Shown here one piece after another: positions 25,367 through 34,231 of a stretch of DNA of 64,000 bases; position 1 is the stretch's first letter, and every line of letters starts with the position of its first letter. The stretch is from Methylomonas sp. (GTDB lineage: Bacteria; Pseudomonadota; Gammaproteobacteria; Methylococcales; Methylomonadaceae), in NCBI RefSeq assembly GCF_023228165.1, contig NZ_JALOBS010000023.1, forward strand, positions 31,469 to 95,468, given 5' to 3'. Under the pieces are notes generated by a model. The model was not told the DNA's origin. It was given only the letters and a program-made list of their open reading frames with translations, and made no database searches. The position numbers and the translations under genes are program-made.

Positions 25367-25987
25367 ATGCGTACCCGCGTTAAAATCTGTGGCTTTACCC
25401 GGGCGGAAGATGCATTGGCGGCCGCGAGGCTGGGTGTTGATGCGATTGGTTTGGTGTTTTATTCCCAGAGTCCGCGTAATGTGTCAATTGCCAGGGCCGC
25501 GGAAATAACCCGGGTTTTACCGGCTTTTGTTAGCGTGGTGGGGCTGTTTGTGGATGCCGAGCCGGACTGGGTGAGGGATGTGTTGGCCGAGATCAACATC
25601 GATTGCTTGCAGTTTCATGGCAACGAATCGCCTGAAGACTGTCGGCTGTATGCCAAGCCATATATCAAGGCAATTCGCATGCGGCCGGGCGTCGACCTGG
25701 ATGATATTCAGGCACAATACGCCGACGCGGCGGGTTTATTGCTGGATGCCTATCATTCCGACGTGCAAGGTGGAACAGGCAATGGGTTTGACTGGGAACT
25801 GATTACCGGAAATCTGTCATTACCGTTGATACTGGCGGGAGGATTGTCGCCGGAAAACGCGGCGCTGGCTGTGCAGCAAGTCAGGCCGTATGCACTGGAC
25901 GTGAGTAGCGGCGTGGAAGCCGGCAAGGGCATCAAGGATGCGGAAAAAATGGCTGCCTTTATAAGAAAAATTAATCAAACGACTTAA
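25367..25987 (+). CDS. trpF: Phosphoribosylanthranilate isomerase
   Basis: Tryptophan-synthesis enzyme of 206 residues, a TIM barrel converting phosphoribosylanthranilate to the ribulose derivative CdRP. VKICGFTR carries the catalytic Cys, DAIGLVFYSQSPRNV follows, then LQFHGNES, LLLDAYHSDVQGGTGNGFDW with the catalytic Asp, and LAGGLSPENA. Start at 25367 is chosen over 25355 because GTGAGG precedes it and the family starts at MRTRVKICG. It is first in the trpF-trpB-trpA series; no trp leader attenuator is obvious. Confidence 0.97.
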   Translation: MRTRVKICGFTRAEDALAAARLGVDAIGLVFYSQSPRNVSIARAAEITRVLPAFVSVVGLFVDAEPDWVRDVLAEINIDCLQFHGNESPEDCRLYAKPYIKAIRMRPGVDLDDIQAQYADAAGLLLDAYHSDVQGGTGNGFDWELITGNLSLPLILAGGLSPENAALAVQQVRPYALDVSSGVEAGKGIKDAEKMAAFIRKINQTT

Positions 25988-25993
25988 ATAACT

Positions 25994-27196
25994 ATGACAG
26001 ACAAATACGATATGCCGGATGCTCGGGGCCACTTCGGGCCTTATGGGGGTATCTTTGTAGCGGAAACGCTGATGCCGGCTATAACCGAACTGAATGAAGC
26101 GTATCAACGCTATTTAGTCGATCCGGAGTTTATCGCCGAACTGGATGCCGATTTAAGAGATTACGTCGGCCGACCCTCGCCGCTTTATCATGCTCAGCGT
26201 TGGAGCCAGCACCTGGGCGGCGCGCAAATTTATCTGAAACGGGAAGACCTGAATCATACCGGGGCGCACAAGGTTAATAACACGGTTGGTCAAGCTCTAC
26301 TGGCCAAACGCATGGGTAAAACCCGCATCATCGCCGAAACCGGTGCCGGCCAGCACGGTGTGGCCACTGCAACCGTGGCCGCGCGACTGGGGCTGGAATG
26401 CGTGGTTTACATGGGGGCGGTTGATGTAGCCCGTCAGGCGTTGAACGTTTATCGCATGAAATTGTTGGGCGCCACCGTGGTGGCGGTTGAATCCGGCTCG
26501 AAAACCCTGAAAGACGCCCTCAACGAAGCATTGCGCGATTGGGTGACCAATATCGATAACACCTTTTATATAATTGGCACCGTGGCGGGCCCGCATCCTT
26601 ATCCGGCCATGGTGCGAGATTTTCAAACCGTGATCGGCCGCGAAGCCAAACAACAGTGCGTCGATCAGGCCGGTCGTTTGCCGGATGCCTTGGTGGCTTG
26701 TGTCGGCGGCGGTTCGAACGCGATCGGCTTGTTCTATCCGTTTATCGATGACAAGTCCGTGAAAATGTATGGTGTCGAAGCGGCGGGCGATGGTATCGAA
26801 ACCGGTCATCATTCCGCGCCGTTATGTGCCGGTCGTCCAGGTGTGTTGCACGGCAACCGTACCTATTTGATGGCGGACGACGATGGCGAAATTATCGAAA
26901 CTCATTCCATTTCCGCCGGTCTGGATTATCCCGGTGTCGGTCCCGAGCATGCCTGGTTGAAGGATACCGGACGGGCCAATTACGTTAATATCACCGATGA
27001 CGAAGCCTTGGCGGGTTTCCATGCGCTAACACGCATGGAGGGCATTATTCCGGCTTTGGAATCCAGTCACGCCTTGGCTTACACCATGAAGCTGGCCCCG
27101 ACCATGCGCAAAGATCAAATCATTATCGTTAATTTGTCCGGACGCGGTGACAAAGACATGCACACTATTATGCAACGCGAGGGGATCAGTTTATGA
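25994..27196 (+). CDS. trpB: Tryptophan synthase beta chain
   Basis: A 400-residue PLP enzyme joining indole and serine to make tryptophan. The PLP Lys is in REDLNHTGAHKVNN; ETGAGQHGVATA and the phosphate-binding CVGGGSNAIG are intact, and HSISAGLDYPGVGPEH binds the ligand region. Length is standard. It follows trpF after six bases and overlaps trpA by four. Confidence 0.98.
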   Translation: MTDKYDMPDARGHFGPYGGIFVAETLMPAITELNEAYQRYLVDPEFIAELDADLRDYVGRPSPLYHAQRWSQHLGGAQIYLKREDLNHTGAHKVNNTVGQALLAKRMGKTRIIAETGAGQHGVATATVAARLGLECVVYMGAVDVARQALNVYRMKLLGATVVAVESGSKTLKDALNEALRDWVTNIDNTFYIIGTVAGPHPYPAMVRDFQTVIGREAKQQCVDQAGRLPDALVACVGGGSNAIGLFYPFIDDKSVKMYGVEAAGDGIETGHHSAPLCAGRPGVLHGNRTYLMADDDGEIIETHSISAGLDYPGVGPEHAWLKDTGRANYVNITDDEALAGFHALTRMEGIIPALESSHALAYTMKLAPTMRKDQIIIVNLSGRGDKDMHTIMQREGISL

Positions 27197-27996
27197 GTCG
27201 CCTTGCCAACAAATTTGCCGAGCTGAAAGCCTCGGGCCGTAAAGCGTTAATTCCGTTTGTTACCGCCGGCGATCCGTATCCCGAGTTCACCGTGCCGCTT
27301 TTGCACGAGATGGTGGCGGCCGGCGCCGATGTCATCGAATTGGGCGTGCCATTTTCCGACCCGATGGCCGACGGCCCGGTGATCCAACGCGCCAGCGAAC
27401 GCGCCCTGGCGCACAAGGTTGGCTTGCGCAAGGTTTTGAGCATGGCCATGGAGTTCCGTAAAACCGATCAAGCCACGCCGTTGGTTTTGATGGGCTATTT
27501 GAACCCCATAGAAATGATGGGCTATGAAGATTTTGCCAATGCCGCGCAACGCGCGGATGTGGATGGTGTGTTGACGGTGGATTTGCCGCCCGAAGAAGCC
27601 GTGGATTGCGTAGCTTTGCTGCGCGAGCGCGGGATTGATCAGATTTTTCTGCTGGCGCCCAATAGCGATGCCGAACGTATCGCTAAAATGGATGCGGTAG
27701 GCAGCGGCTATTTGTATTATGTATCTTTGAAAGGCGTGACCGGGGCCGGCCATTTGAATACCGAGGACGTCAAGGAAAAGCTGGAATTGATCCGGGCAAA
27801 TACCGTCCTGCCGGTAGGGGTCGGTTTTGGGGTGAAAGACGCCGATACCGCCAAAATCGTCGCGAATTTGGCCGACGGCGTGGTGGTGGGAAGTGCCTTG
27901 ATCAGCAAAATCGAAGCCAATCTGGATGAGCCCGAGCAGGCTAAAAACCAGATTATTGCCTTGTTGAAATCCATGCGCACGGCGATGGATAGTTAA
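27193..27996 (+). CDS. trpA: Tryptophan synthase alpha chain
   Basis: A 267-residue TIM-barrel protein that cleaves indole-3-glycerol phosphate and passes indole to the beta subunit. Catalytic Glu is in DVIELGVPFSDPMADGPVIQ, catalytic Asp in VDGVLTVDLPPEE; the phosphate site GVTGAGH and GFGVKDADT are present. It overlaps trpB by four bases, which suits the alpha-beta complex. Confidence 0.98.
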   Translation: MSRLANKFAELKASGRKALIPFVTAGDPYPEFTVPLLHEMVAAGADVIELGVPFSDPMADGPVIQRASERALAHKVGLRKVLSMAMEFRKTDQATPLVLMGYLNPIEMMGYEDFANAAQRADVDGVLTVDLPPEEAVDCVALLRERGIDQIFLLAPNSDAERIAKMDAVGSGYLYYVSLKGVTGAGHLNTEDVKEKLELIRANTVLPVGVGFGVKDADTAKIVANLADGVVVGSALISKIEANLDEPEQAKNQIIALLKSMRTAMDS

Positions 27997-28020
27997 GAAT
28001 TCAAGCGGAGTAGACAACGA

Positions 28021-28941
28021 ATGAGTTGGTTTGAAAAATTAGTACCGTCTGTCATCAGAACTGACAATTCGGAAAAAAAGACCACCGTACCGGAAGGCTT
28101 GTGGAACAAATGTCCACGCTGCGATGCGATTTTGTTTAATGCGGAATTGGTTAAAAATGCCAGTGTTTGTCCGAAATGCAATCACCATTTACGTATTAAT
28201 GCCCGCACCCGGTTGGATTTATTCCTGGACCCGGAAGGCCGGTTTGAGATCGGCGCGGGCTTAAAGCCTAGCGATCCTTTGAAATTTAAAGACAGCAAAC
28301 GCTATAAGGACAGAATCAGTCAGGCGCAAAAGCAGAGCAATGAAAATGATGCGCTGGTCGTGGTGAAAGGCGCGTTAAAAGGGCAGGGCATTGTAGCGGC
28401 CGCGTTCGATTTTACCTTTATGGGCGGTTCGATGGGCTCGGTCGTTGGCGAACGTTTTGTGCGGGGCGTCAATGAAAGCTTGGCGTCACGGGTACCGTTC
28501 ATCGTGTTCACCGCCAGCGGTGGTGCCAGGATGCAGGAGTCGTTGTTTTCCTTGTTTCAAATGACTAAAACCAGCGCGGCCTTGACTCGTCTGGCGGACG
28601 CCGGCATACCTTACATTTCCTTTATGACCGATCCGACCATGGGCGGTGTATCGGCCAGTTTGGCCATGTTGGGCGATATCAATGTAGCCGAGCCGGATGC
28701 TTTGATCGGTTTTGCCGGGCCGCGCGTGATTGAGCAAACCGTGCGGGAAAAATTACCCGAGGGTTTTCAGCGTAGCGAATTCTTACAAGAACACGGCGCG
28801 ATCGATATGATTATCGATCGCAGAGACATGCGCGATAAAATTGCCAGTATCCTGTCCATGTTGTTTCCGAATGTGGTCCACAGCCAACCAGTCCCCGAAC
28901 AGCCTGCCGAAGTCATCGAAAGCGAAATATTCGTCAATTAG
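28021..28941 (+). CDS. accD: Acetyl-CoA carboxylase carboxyltransferase beta subunit
   Basis: A 306-residue subunit of the carboxyltransferase making malonyl-CoA. The N-terminal zinc ribbon CPRCDAILF...CPKCNHHL is intact, followed by the crotonase-fold part with GGARMQESLFSLFQM and PTMGGVSASLAMLGD, and GFAGPRVIEQTVREKLPEGFQ. The C-terminus is slightly extended. The order trpA-accD-folC is common in gammaproteobacteria. Confidence 0.98.
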   Translation: MSWFEKLVPSVIRTDNSEKKTTVPEGLWNKCPRCDAILFNAELVKNASVCPKCNHHLRINARTRLDLFLDPEGRFEIGAGLKPSDPLKFKDSKRYKDRISQAQKQSNENDALVVVKGALKGQGIVAAAFDFTFMGGSMGSVVGERFVRGVNESLASRVPFIVFTASGGARMQESLFSLFQMTKTSAALTRLADAGIPYISFMTDPTMGGVSASLAMLGDINVAEPDALIGFAGPRVIEQTVREKLPEGFQRSEFLQEHGAIDMIIDRRDMRDKIASILSMLFPNVVHSQPVPEQPAEVIESEIFVN

Positions 28942-28947
28942 CCTGCG

Positions 28948-30213
28948 ATGGCACGCTTTACAGCGCTGGAAGACTGGCTTGCCTGGCAGGAGCAATCTCA
29001 TCCACGGCCGATAGATTTGGGTTTGGAGCGGGTGGCGGGGGTTTTTTCGCGGCTTGCCGTCAAGCCCAAAAAAATCCCCACCATTACGGTTGCGGGGACT
29101 AACGGCAAAGGTTCTTGCGTGGCGTTTCTGGAAGCCATATACCGTGCGCAAGGCTATAAGGTGGGCGCCTATACTTCGCCACACATATTGCGCTACAACG
29201 AGCGAATTCGGGTCGATGGACAACCCGCGGCCGATGAGGATATTTGTGCTGCCTTTGAATGTATCGATGCTGTACGGGCCGATACCAGTTTGAGTTATTT
29301 TGAATTCAGTACTCTGGCTGCGCTGGATGTTTTCAGCCGGGCCAAGGTCGACGTGCGGATTTTGGAAGTGGGTTTGGGCGGACGCTTGGATGCCGTCAAT
29401 ATCGTGGATGCCGATGTGGCTTTAGTTACCACCATCGCGATTGATCATGTCGACTGGCTGGGCGACACCGTGGAAGCCATCGGGCGGGAAAAAGCCGGTA
29501 TTTTCCGCAGCGGCGTGCCGGCCGTGATAGGCGATCAACAGGTTCCCGGGTCTTTATTGCAAGCCGCCCGGGAAAAGCGGGCCGAGCTGATGCAAATCGG
29601 TTTGGTGTTTCATTATGAAACGCAAGCGCATGCCTGGGCTTGGTGGACGGATCAGCTAAAATTAACCGACTTGCCGTTGCCCGCGTTGCAAGGCGAACAC
29701 CAGTTTCGTAATGCTTCTGCCGTGATTATGGCCGTGATGTGTTTACAAGCAGTCCTGCCGGTCGAGCCGGCGGCTATTTGCCGGGGGGTACGGGAAGCGC
29801 ATTTAAACGGGCGCTTTCAACTGATAGCCGGAGAAACGCCTGTATTATTGGATGTCGGGCACAATCCGCAGGCCGTGCAAACGCTGTTGAGCTATTTGCA
29901 GAGTTATTTTCCGGAAGTCAAAATTCATGCGGTATTCGCGATGATGAAAGACAAGGATATTCCCGGCGTATTGGCCATGATGCGGGACAGGGTGGATCAT
30001 TGGTATTTAGCGCCATTAAAGAATCCGCGTGCCGCGAATGTAGAATTATTGAATCGTTATTTTCAGCAACAAGACATTAAGAACGTGAACAAAGGATACA
30101 CCGACTTTGCCAGCTGTTTCGAAGCGGCCCAAAGCGCAGCCAGGTCCGGCGAGTTAATCCTGATTTTCGGTTCGTTTTTTTTGGTGTCCGAGTATTTATC
30201 CCAATTTGCCTAG
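28948..30213 (+). CDS. folC: Bifunctional folylpolyglutamate / dihydrofolate synthase
   Basis: A 421-residue Mur-ligase-like enzyme that joins glutamate to dihydropteroate and folates. The P-loop VAGTNGKGSCVAFLE, the folate loop SPHILRYNERIRVDG, GLGGRLDAVN and DHVDWLGDTVEAIGREKAGIFR are visible; the C-terminal domain has LLDVGHNPQAV. It begins six bases after accD. Confidence 0.97.
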   Translation: MARFTALEDWLAWQEQSHPRPIDLGLERVAGVFSRLAVKPKKIPTITVAGTNGKGSCVAFLEAIYRAQGYKVGAYTSPHILRYNERIRVDGQPAADEDICAAFECIDAVRADTSLSYFEFSTLAALDVFSRAKVDVRILEVGLGGRLDAVNIVDADVALVTTIAIDHVDWLGDTVEAIGREKAGIFRSGVPAVIGDQQVPGSLLQAAREKRAELMQIGLVFHYETQAHAWAWWTDQLKLTDLPLPALQGEHQFRNASAVIMAVMCLQAVLPVEPAAICRGVREAHLNGRFQLIAGETPVLLDVGHNPQAVQTLLSYLQSYFPEVKIHAVFAMMKDKDIPGVLAMMRDRVDHWYLAPLKNPRAANVELLNRYFQQQDIKNVNKGYTDFASCFEAAQSAARSGELILIFGSFFLVSEYLSQFA

Positions 30214-30224
30214 AGGTGATCAAC

Positions 30225-30962
30225 ATGGATCAAGAGTTAAAGCAACGATTGATTGGCGCCGCTGTCATTACGGCACTGGCAGCCATTTTTGTACCGATGC
30301 TATTCGATGACCCTATCGATGAATCGGGTAAGAGCATTAATGAATTGAAAATCCCGGAATTGCCCGCCAAGGCGCAAGACGTGGAAATTATGCCGTTGCC
30401 GGAAAAAGTCGAGGATGTGGCGACTTTGGCCGAAGAAAAAAAACCTGACGCGCCGGCTGTGGTTTACGAAGCAGACGAAGAAGCCGATCTGGAACCGTCT
30501 CGGCCGCTGACGCGTATCACTGCAAAGGAAACCGCCGCACCGCCGGCCCCTCCCATCAAATTTGTCGAACCCGATGCGGAGGAAGAGGATGTTGCGATTC
30601 AGGCTGCACCGGTTGAATCCAAAGCCCAACCGCTAAAACCCGCGCCTGCGGTGGAAGCGCCGGTTAAAGCGGTAAAACCGGCGGTTGTCGAGCCGCCCGC
30701 CAAAACAACCGCTGCCGCTGAAAACGCGGTGACCCGCTTATATCTGAATGCCGGCAGCTTCAGCCAATTGTCTAATGCGCAAAGCTTATTGGACACGCTT
30801 AAAAAACAAGGCTTTGCGGCTTCGATAAAAGAGGTGGCCACCGAAAAGGGCAAAATCTACAAGGTCAGGGTCGGTCCCATGCTGGATAAAGCCAGGGCCC
30901 AGGCGGTCAAATCCAAGCTGTCTCAAATTAATATCAACAGTTTTGTTACGGGTGATGAATAA
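30225..30962 (+). CDS. SPOR-domain membrane protein (DedD-like)
   Basis: A 245-residue inner-membrane division-associated protein. One helix near the N-terminus (GAAVITALAAIFVPMLF) is followed by a long Pro/Ala/Glu/Lys-rich linker (about 30-165) and a C-terminal SPOR domain (about 170-245: LYLNAGSFSQLSNAQSL ... YKVRVGPMLDKARAQAV) that binds peptidoglycan lacking side chains at the septum. E. coli DedD has the same layout and position next to folC and cvpA. The Met at 30225 with GAGGTG upstream is preferred over 30216. Confidence 0.93.
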   Translation: MDQELKQRLIGAAVITALAAIFVPMLFDDPIDESGKSINELKIPELPAKAQDVEIMPLPEKVEDVATLAEEKKPDAPAVVYEADEEADLEPSRPLTRITAKETAAPPAPPIKFVEPDAEEEDVAIQAAPVESKAQPLKPAPAVEAPVKAVKPAVVEPPAKTTAAAENAVTRLYLNAGSFSQLSNAQSLLDTLKKQGFAASIKEVATEKGKIYKVRVGPMLDKARAQAVKSKLSQININSFVTGDE

Positions 30963-31021
30963 CGGCTTCGGTTTCATTTTAGCCGGGTTTAACCGTGCTT
31001 GACAGCTTGTCCATGGATAAG

Positions 31022-31513
31022 ATGATTTGGGTTGATTACGCCATTAGCGGATTGATCCTGGTGTCGGCGGTGATCGGTTTGCTACGCGGGTTCATCAAGG
31101 AAGCCTTTGCCTTGACTATCTGGGTGGTCGCTATTTGGGTAGGTATGTATTACAGCCGTGATTTCGCGGTGTTGCTGCAAAGTACCATCAGTTATCCGTC
31201 GGCCCGTATCGCCGCCGCTTTTGGTCTTCTGTTTTTTATGACCCTGCTTTTGGGGGCCCTGATCAGTTTTATTCTGAATCAATTAATCGAAAAAACCGGC
31301 TTAACCGGCTCCGACCGTATATTAGGCATACTATTTGGTGTGTTGCGCGGTGCGGTATTGGTATCGGTTTTAGTGATGCTGGGGGGGATTACGCCATTAC
31401 CCGAAGATCCATGGTGGCAGCAATCTTTGTTGATTCCGCCGTTTCAATCTCTCGCCGTTTGGCTGAAAGATCACATCCCGTCAGATCTGGCGGGCTATAT
31501 CCATTTTCGTTAG
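31022..31513 (+). CDS. cvpA: CvpA family membrane protein
   Basis: A 163-residue membrane protein with four helices, homologous to E. coli CvpA, which is needed for colicin V export and for envelope tolerance. MIWVDYAISGLILVSAVIGLLRGFIKEAF and LLGALISFILNQLIEKTGLTGSDRILG are typical. The start is chosen at 31022 by family alignment; GTG 30995 and ATG 31013 are alternatives. It precedes purF as in E. coli. Confidence 0.92.
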   Translation: MIWVDYAISGLILVSAVIGLLRGFIKEAFALTIWVVAIWVGMYYSRDFAVLLQSTISYPSARIAAAFGLLFFMTLLLGALISFILNQLIEKTGLTGSDRILGILFGVLRGAVLVSVLVMLGGITPLPEDPWWQQSLLIPPFQSLAVWLKDHIPSDLAGYIHFR

Positions 31514-31528
31514 CTATTTAGGTTTGTT

Positions 31529-33028
31529 ATGTGTGGTATTGCCGCGATTGTTTCCAATCAAAATGTCAATCAGGATTTGTATGATGCCTTAACCGTATTA
31601 CAACATCGGGGACAGGATGCCGCAGGGATTGCCACCTGTGAGGGTGCGCGTTTGCATTTGCGTAAGGAAAATGGCTTGACCCGGGATGTGTTTTCTAACA
31701 AGGAAATGCTGAAATTGAAGGGCACCATGGGGATTGCCCATGTCAGATACCCGACCGCGGGCTGTACCAGTTCAGAAGAAGCGCAACCTTTTTATGTCAA
31801 TTCGCCCTTCGGTTTGACGCTGGCGCATAACGGCAATTTGACCAATACCGAAGAATTGAAAATTCAAGTGTTCGTCGACGATCAACGGCACATCAACACC
31901 GAGTCCGACTCGGAAGTACTGCTTAACGTGTTTGCGCATGAGCTGCAGCAGGCCGGTAAGCTGACCTTGACGGTCGAGGATGTGTTCAAGGCCGTCAGTG
32001 TGGTGCATAAACGTTGCCGCGGGGCTTATGCGGTCGTGGTGATGATTGCCGGTTTTGGTATTTTGGGCTTTCGCGACCCGCATGGGATACGCCCCATCGT
32101 GTTTGGCGAGCGTAAAACCGAGGATGGCACCACGGATTATATGATCGCTTCGGAAAGCGTGGCGCTGGACGTACTGGATTTCAAATTAATCCGGGATATT
32201 GCCCCTGGCGAAGCGGTGTTCGTCGAAGCGGCGGGTAAGCTGCACATCAAACAATGCGCGGAAAAGACCAACCATTGCCCTTGCATATTCGAGTATGTCT
32301 ATTTTGCCCGTCCCGATTCGATTATCGACAACATATCCGTCTATAAAGCTAGAATGCGGATGGGTAAAAAACTAGCCAAAAAGATCGAAAAAGAATGGGG
32401 CAATCATGATATCGATGTGGTGATACCTATTCCCGATACCAGCCGCACCTCGGCTTTAGTGATCGCGCATGAGTTGGATGTTAAATTTAGGGAAGGGTTT
32501 ATGAAAAACCGCTATATCGGGCGCACCTTCATTATGCCGGGCCAGAAAATGCGTAAAAAATCGGTCAAGCAAAAACTGAATGCCATTCCCCTGGAGTTCA
32601 GAGGTAAGAATGTGTTGCTGGTGGACGATTCGGTGGTACGCGGTACGACTTCCGAACAGATTATTCAGATGGCGCGCGATGCCGGGGCTAAAAAGGTTTA
32701 TTTTGCCTCCGCGGCGCCGCCGGTGCGCTATCCGAATGTATACGGCATCGATATGCCGGCCGCCCATGAATTGATTGCGCATGGCCGCACCGAGCTGGAA
32801 GTTTGCAAAGCCATAGGCGCGGACAAGTTGATTTACCAGGATCTGGATGATCTGATCGATGCGGTGGGTAAGGGTAACCCTAATATTAAACAGTTCGATA
32901 CCTCCTGTTTTAGCCATGAATACATTACCGGCGATATTGATGACGACTACTTGGCGCGTATTGAAGCGTTACGAAACGATGGCGCGCAGGAACAGCGTAA
33001 TGCTCCATTAGCTGCCGCGCAAAAATAG
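31529..33028 (+). CDS. purF: Amidophosphoribosyltransferase
   Basis: First enzyme of purine synthesis (499 residues): PRPP plus glutamine gives phosphoribosylamine. The glutaminase Cys is residue 2 (MCGIAAIVSN), HRGQDAAGI and the phosphoribosyltransferase signature VLLVDDSVVRGTTSEQII are intact. No cysteine cluster for an Fe-S centre is evident, matching the E. coli type. Lies 15 bases after cvpA. Confidence 0.98.
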   Translation: MCGIAAIVSNQNVNQDLYDALTVLQHRGQDAAGIATCEGARLHLRKENGLTRDVFSNKEMLKLKGTMGIAHVRYPTAGCTSSEEAQPFYVNSPFGLTLAHNGNLTNTEELKIQVFVDDQRHINTESDSEVLLNVFAHELQQAGKLTLTVEDVFKAVSVVHKRCRGAYAVVVMIAGFGILGFRDPHGIRPIVFGERKTEDGTTDYMIASESVALDVLDFKLIRDIAPGEAVFVEAAGKLHIKQCAEKTNHCPCIFEYVYFARPDSIIDNISVYKARMRMGKKLAKKIEKEWGNHDIDVVIPIPDTSRTSALVIAHELDVKFREGFMKNRYIGRTFIMPGQKMRKKSVKQKLNAIPLEFRGKNVLLVDDSVVRGTTSEQIIQMARDAGAKKVYFASAAPPVRYPNVYGIDMPAAHELIAHGRTELEVCKAIGADKLIYQDLDDLIDAVGKGNPNIKQFDTSCFSHEYITGDIDDDYLARIEALRNDGAQEQRNAPLAAAQK

Positions 33029-33040
33029 CGGGATAAAGTT

Positions 33041-34222
33041 ATGACAGATATTGATTGGCAGGAATATTCCCTGGAAACCCAGGCTATCAGAGCGGGGCAT
33101 CGGCGGACGCATGAAGACGAACACAGTATTCCGATTTTTGCCACGTCCAGTTATGTGTTCGAATCCGCCGAGCAGGCTTCTTTGCGGTTTACCGGCAAGC
33201 AACCGGGTAATATCTATTCGCGCTTTACCAACCCTACCGTAAGCGCTTTTCAGGAACGGCTGGCCTTGATGGAGCGGGGAGAACGCTGTTTGGCGTTTGC
33301 ATCCGGCATGGCGGCGATCATGGCGGTGGGGATGGCCTTGTTAAAGGCGGGCGATCATGTGGTGTGTTCGCGTAGCGTGTTCGGCAATACGGTACTCACC
33401 TTTCAAAACTATTTCGGCAAATTCGGTGTGAGCTGCGATTTTGTCAGCTTGACGGATCTGTCCGCCTGGGAAGCGGCCATTCAACCCAATACCCGGTTTT
33501 TGTTTTTGGAAACCCCCTCAAATCCGCTGATTGAAATTGCCGATATCCAGGCATTGGCCGATATTGCGCATGGTCATGGTTGCCTGTTAGTCGTGGATAA
33601 TTGTTTTTGCACCCCGGTGCTGCAGCAACCGCTGACCCTGGGTGCGGATCTGGTGGTGCAATCAGCCACCAAATTCATCGACGGACAGGGGCGTTGCGTG
33701 GGCGGAGCCGTGATCGGCAGTGAAGAGCTGATCGAAAAGGACATTTACCCTTATCTGCGTACCGGCGGCGCCTGCATGAGCCCGTTTAATGCCTGGGTAT
33801 TTTTGTCCGGCTTGGAAACGCTGGCTATACGCATGAAAGCGCATTGCGACAATGCTTTTATATTAGCCGCATGGCTGGAAGCCCAGCCTGCCGTCACCAA
33901 GGTACATTATCCGGGTTTGGAGTCTCATGCCCAGCACCAGTTGGCCAGACGGCAGCAAAGCCATTTCGGCGCGGTGGTCAGTTTTGAACTGACCGGCGGC
34001 AAGGAGCAGGCCTGGCGGCTGATCGATGCGACCCGCATGTTATCGATTACCGCCAATCTGGGCGATGTAAAAACCACTATCACCCATCCCGCCACAACGA
34101 CTCACGGCAGGTTGAGTCCCGAGGCGAGGGCGGAAGCCGGAATTTCGGACAGTCTGGTCAGAATGTCGGTTGGTCTGGAAAATATCGACGATATCAAGGC
34201 TGATTTATTAAGGGGTTTGTAG
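33041..34222 (+). CDS. metZ: O-succinylhomoserine sulfhydrylase
   Basis: A 393-residue PLP enzyme of the Cys/Met metabolism family that makes homocysteine directly from O-succinylhomoserine and sulfide. Signature TQAIRAGHRRTHEDEHS, IYSRFTNPT, the PLP Lys in VVQSATKFIDGQG and TTITHPATTTHGRL. The purF-metZ order is usual in pseudomonads and related groups. Direct sulfhydrylation, rather than MetB, is expected. Confidence 0.94.
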   Translation: MTDIDWQEYSLETQAIRAGHRRTHEDEHSIPIFATSSYVFESAEQASLRFTGKQPGNIYSRFTNPTVSAFQERLALMERGERCLAFASGMAAIMAVGMALLKAGDHVVCSRSVFGNTVLTFQNYFGKFGVSCDFVSLTDLSAWEAAIQPNTRFLFLETPSNPLIEIADIQALADIAHGHGCLLVVDNCFCTPVLQQPLTLGADLVVQSATKFIDGQGRCVGGAVIGSEELIEKDIYPYLRTGGACMSPFNAWVFLSGLETLAIRMKAHCDNAFILAAWLEAQPAVTKVHYPGLESHAQHQLARRQQSHFGAVVSFELTGGKEQAWRLIDATRMLSITANLGDVKTTITHPATTTHGRLSPEARAEAGISDSLVRMSVGLENIDDIKADLLRGL

Positions 34223-34231
34223 GGGTAGCGA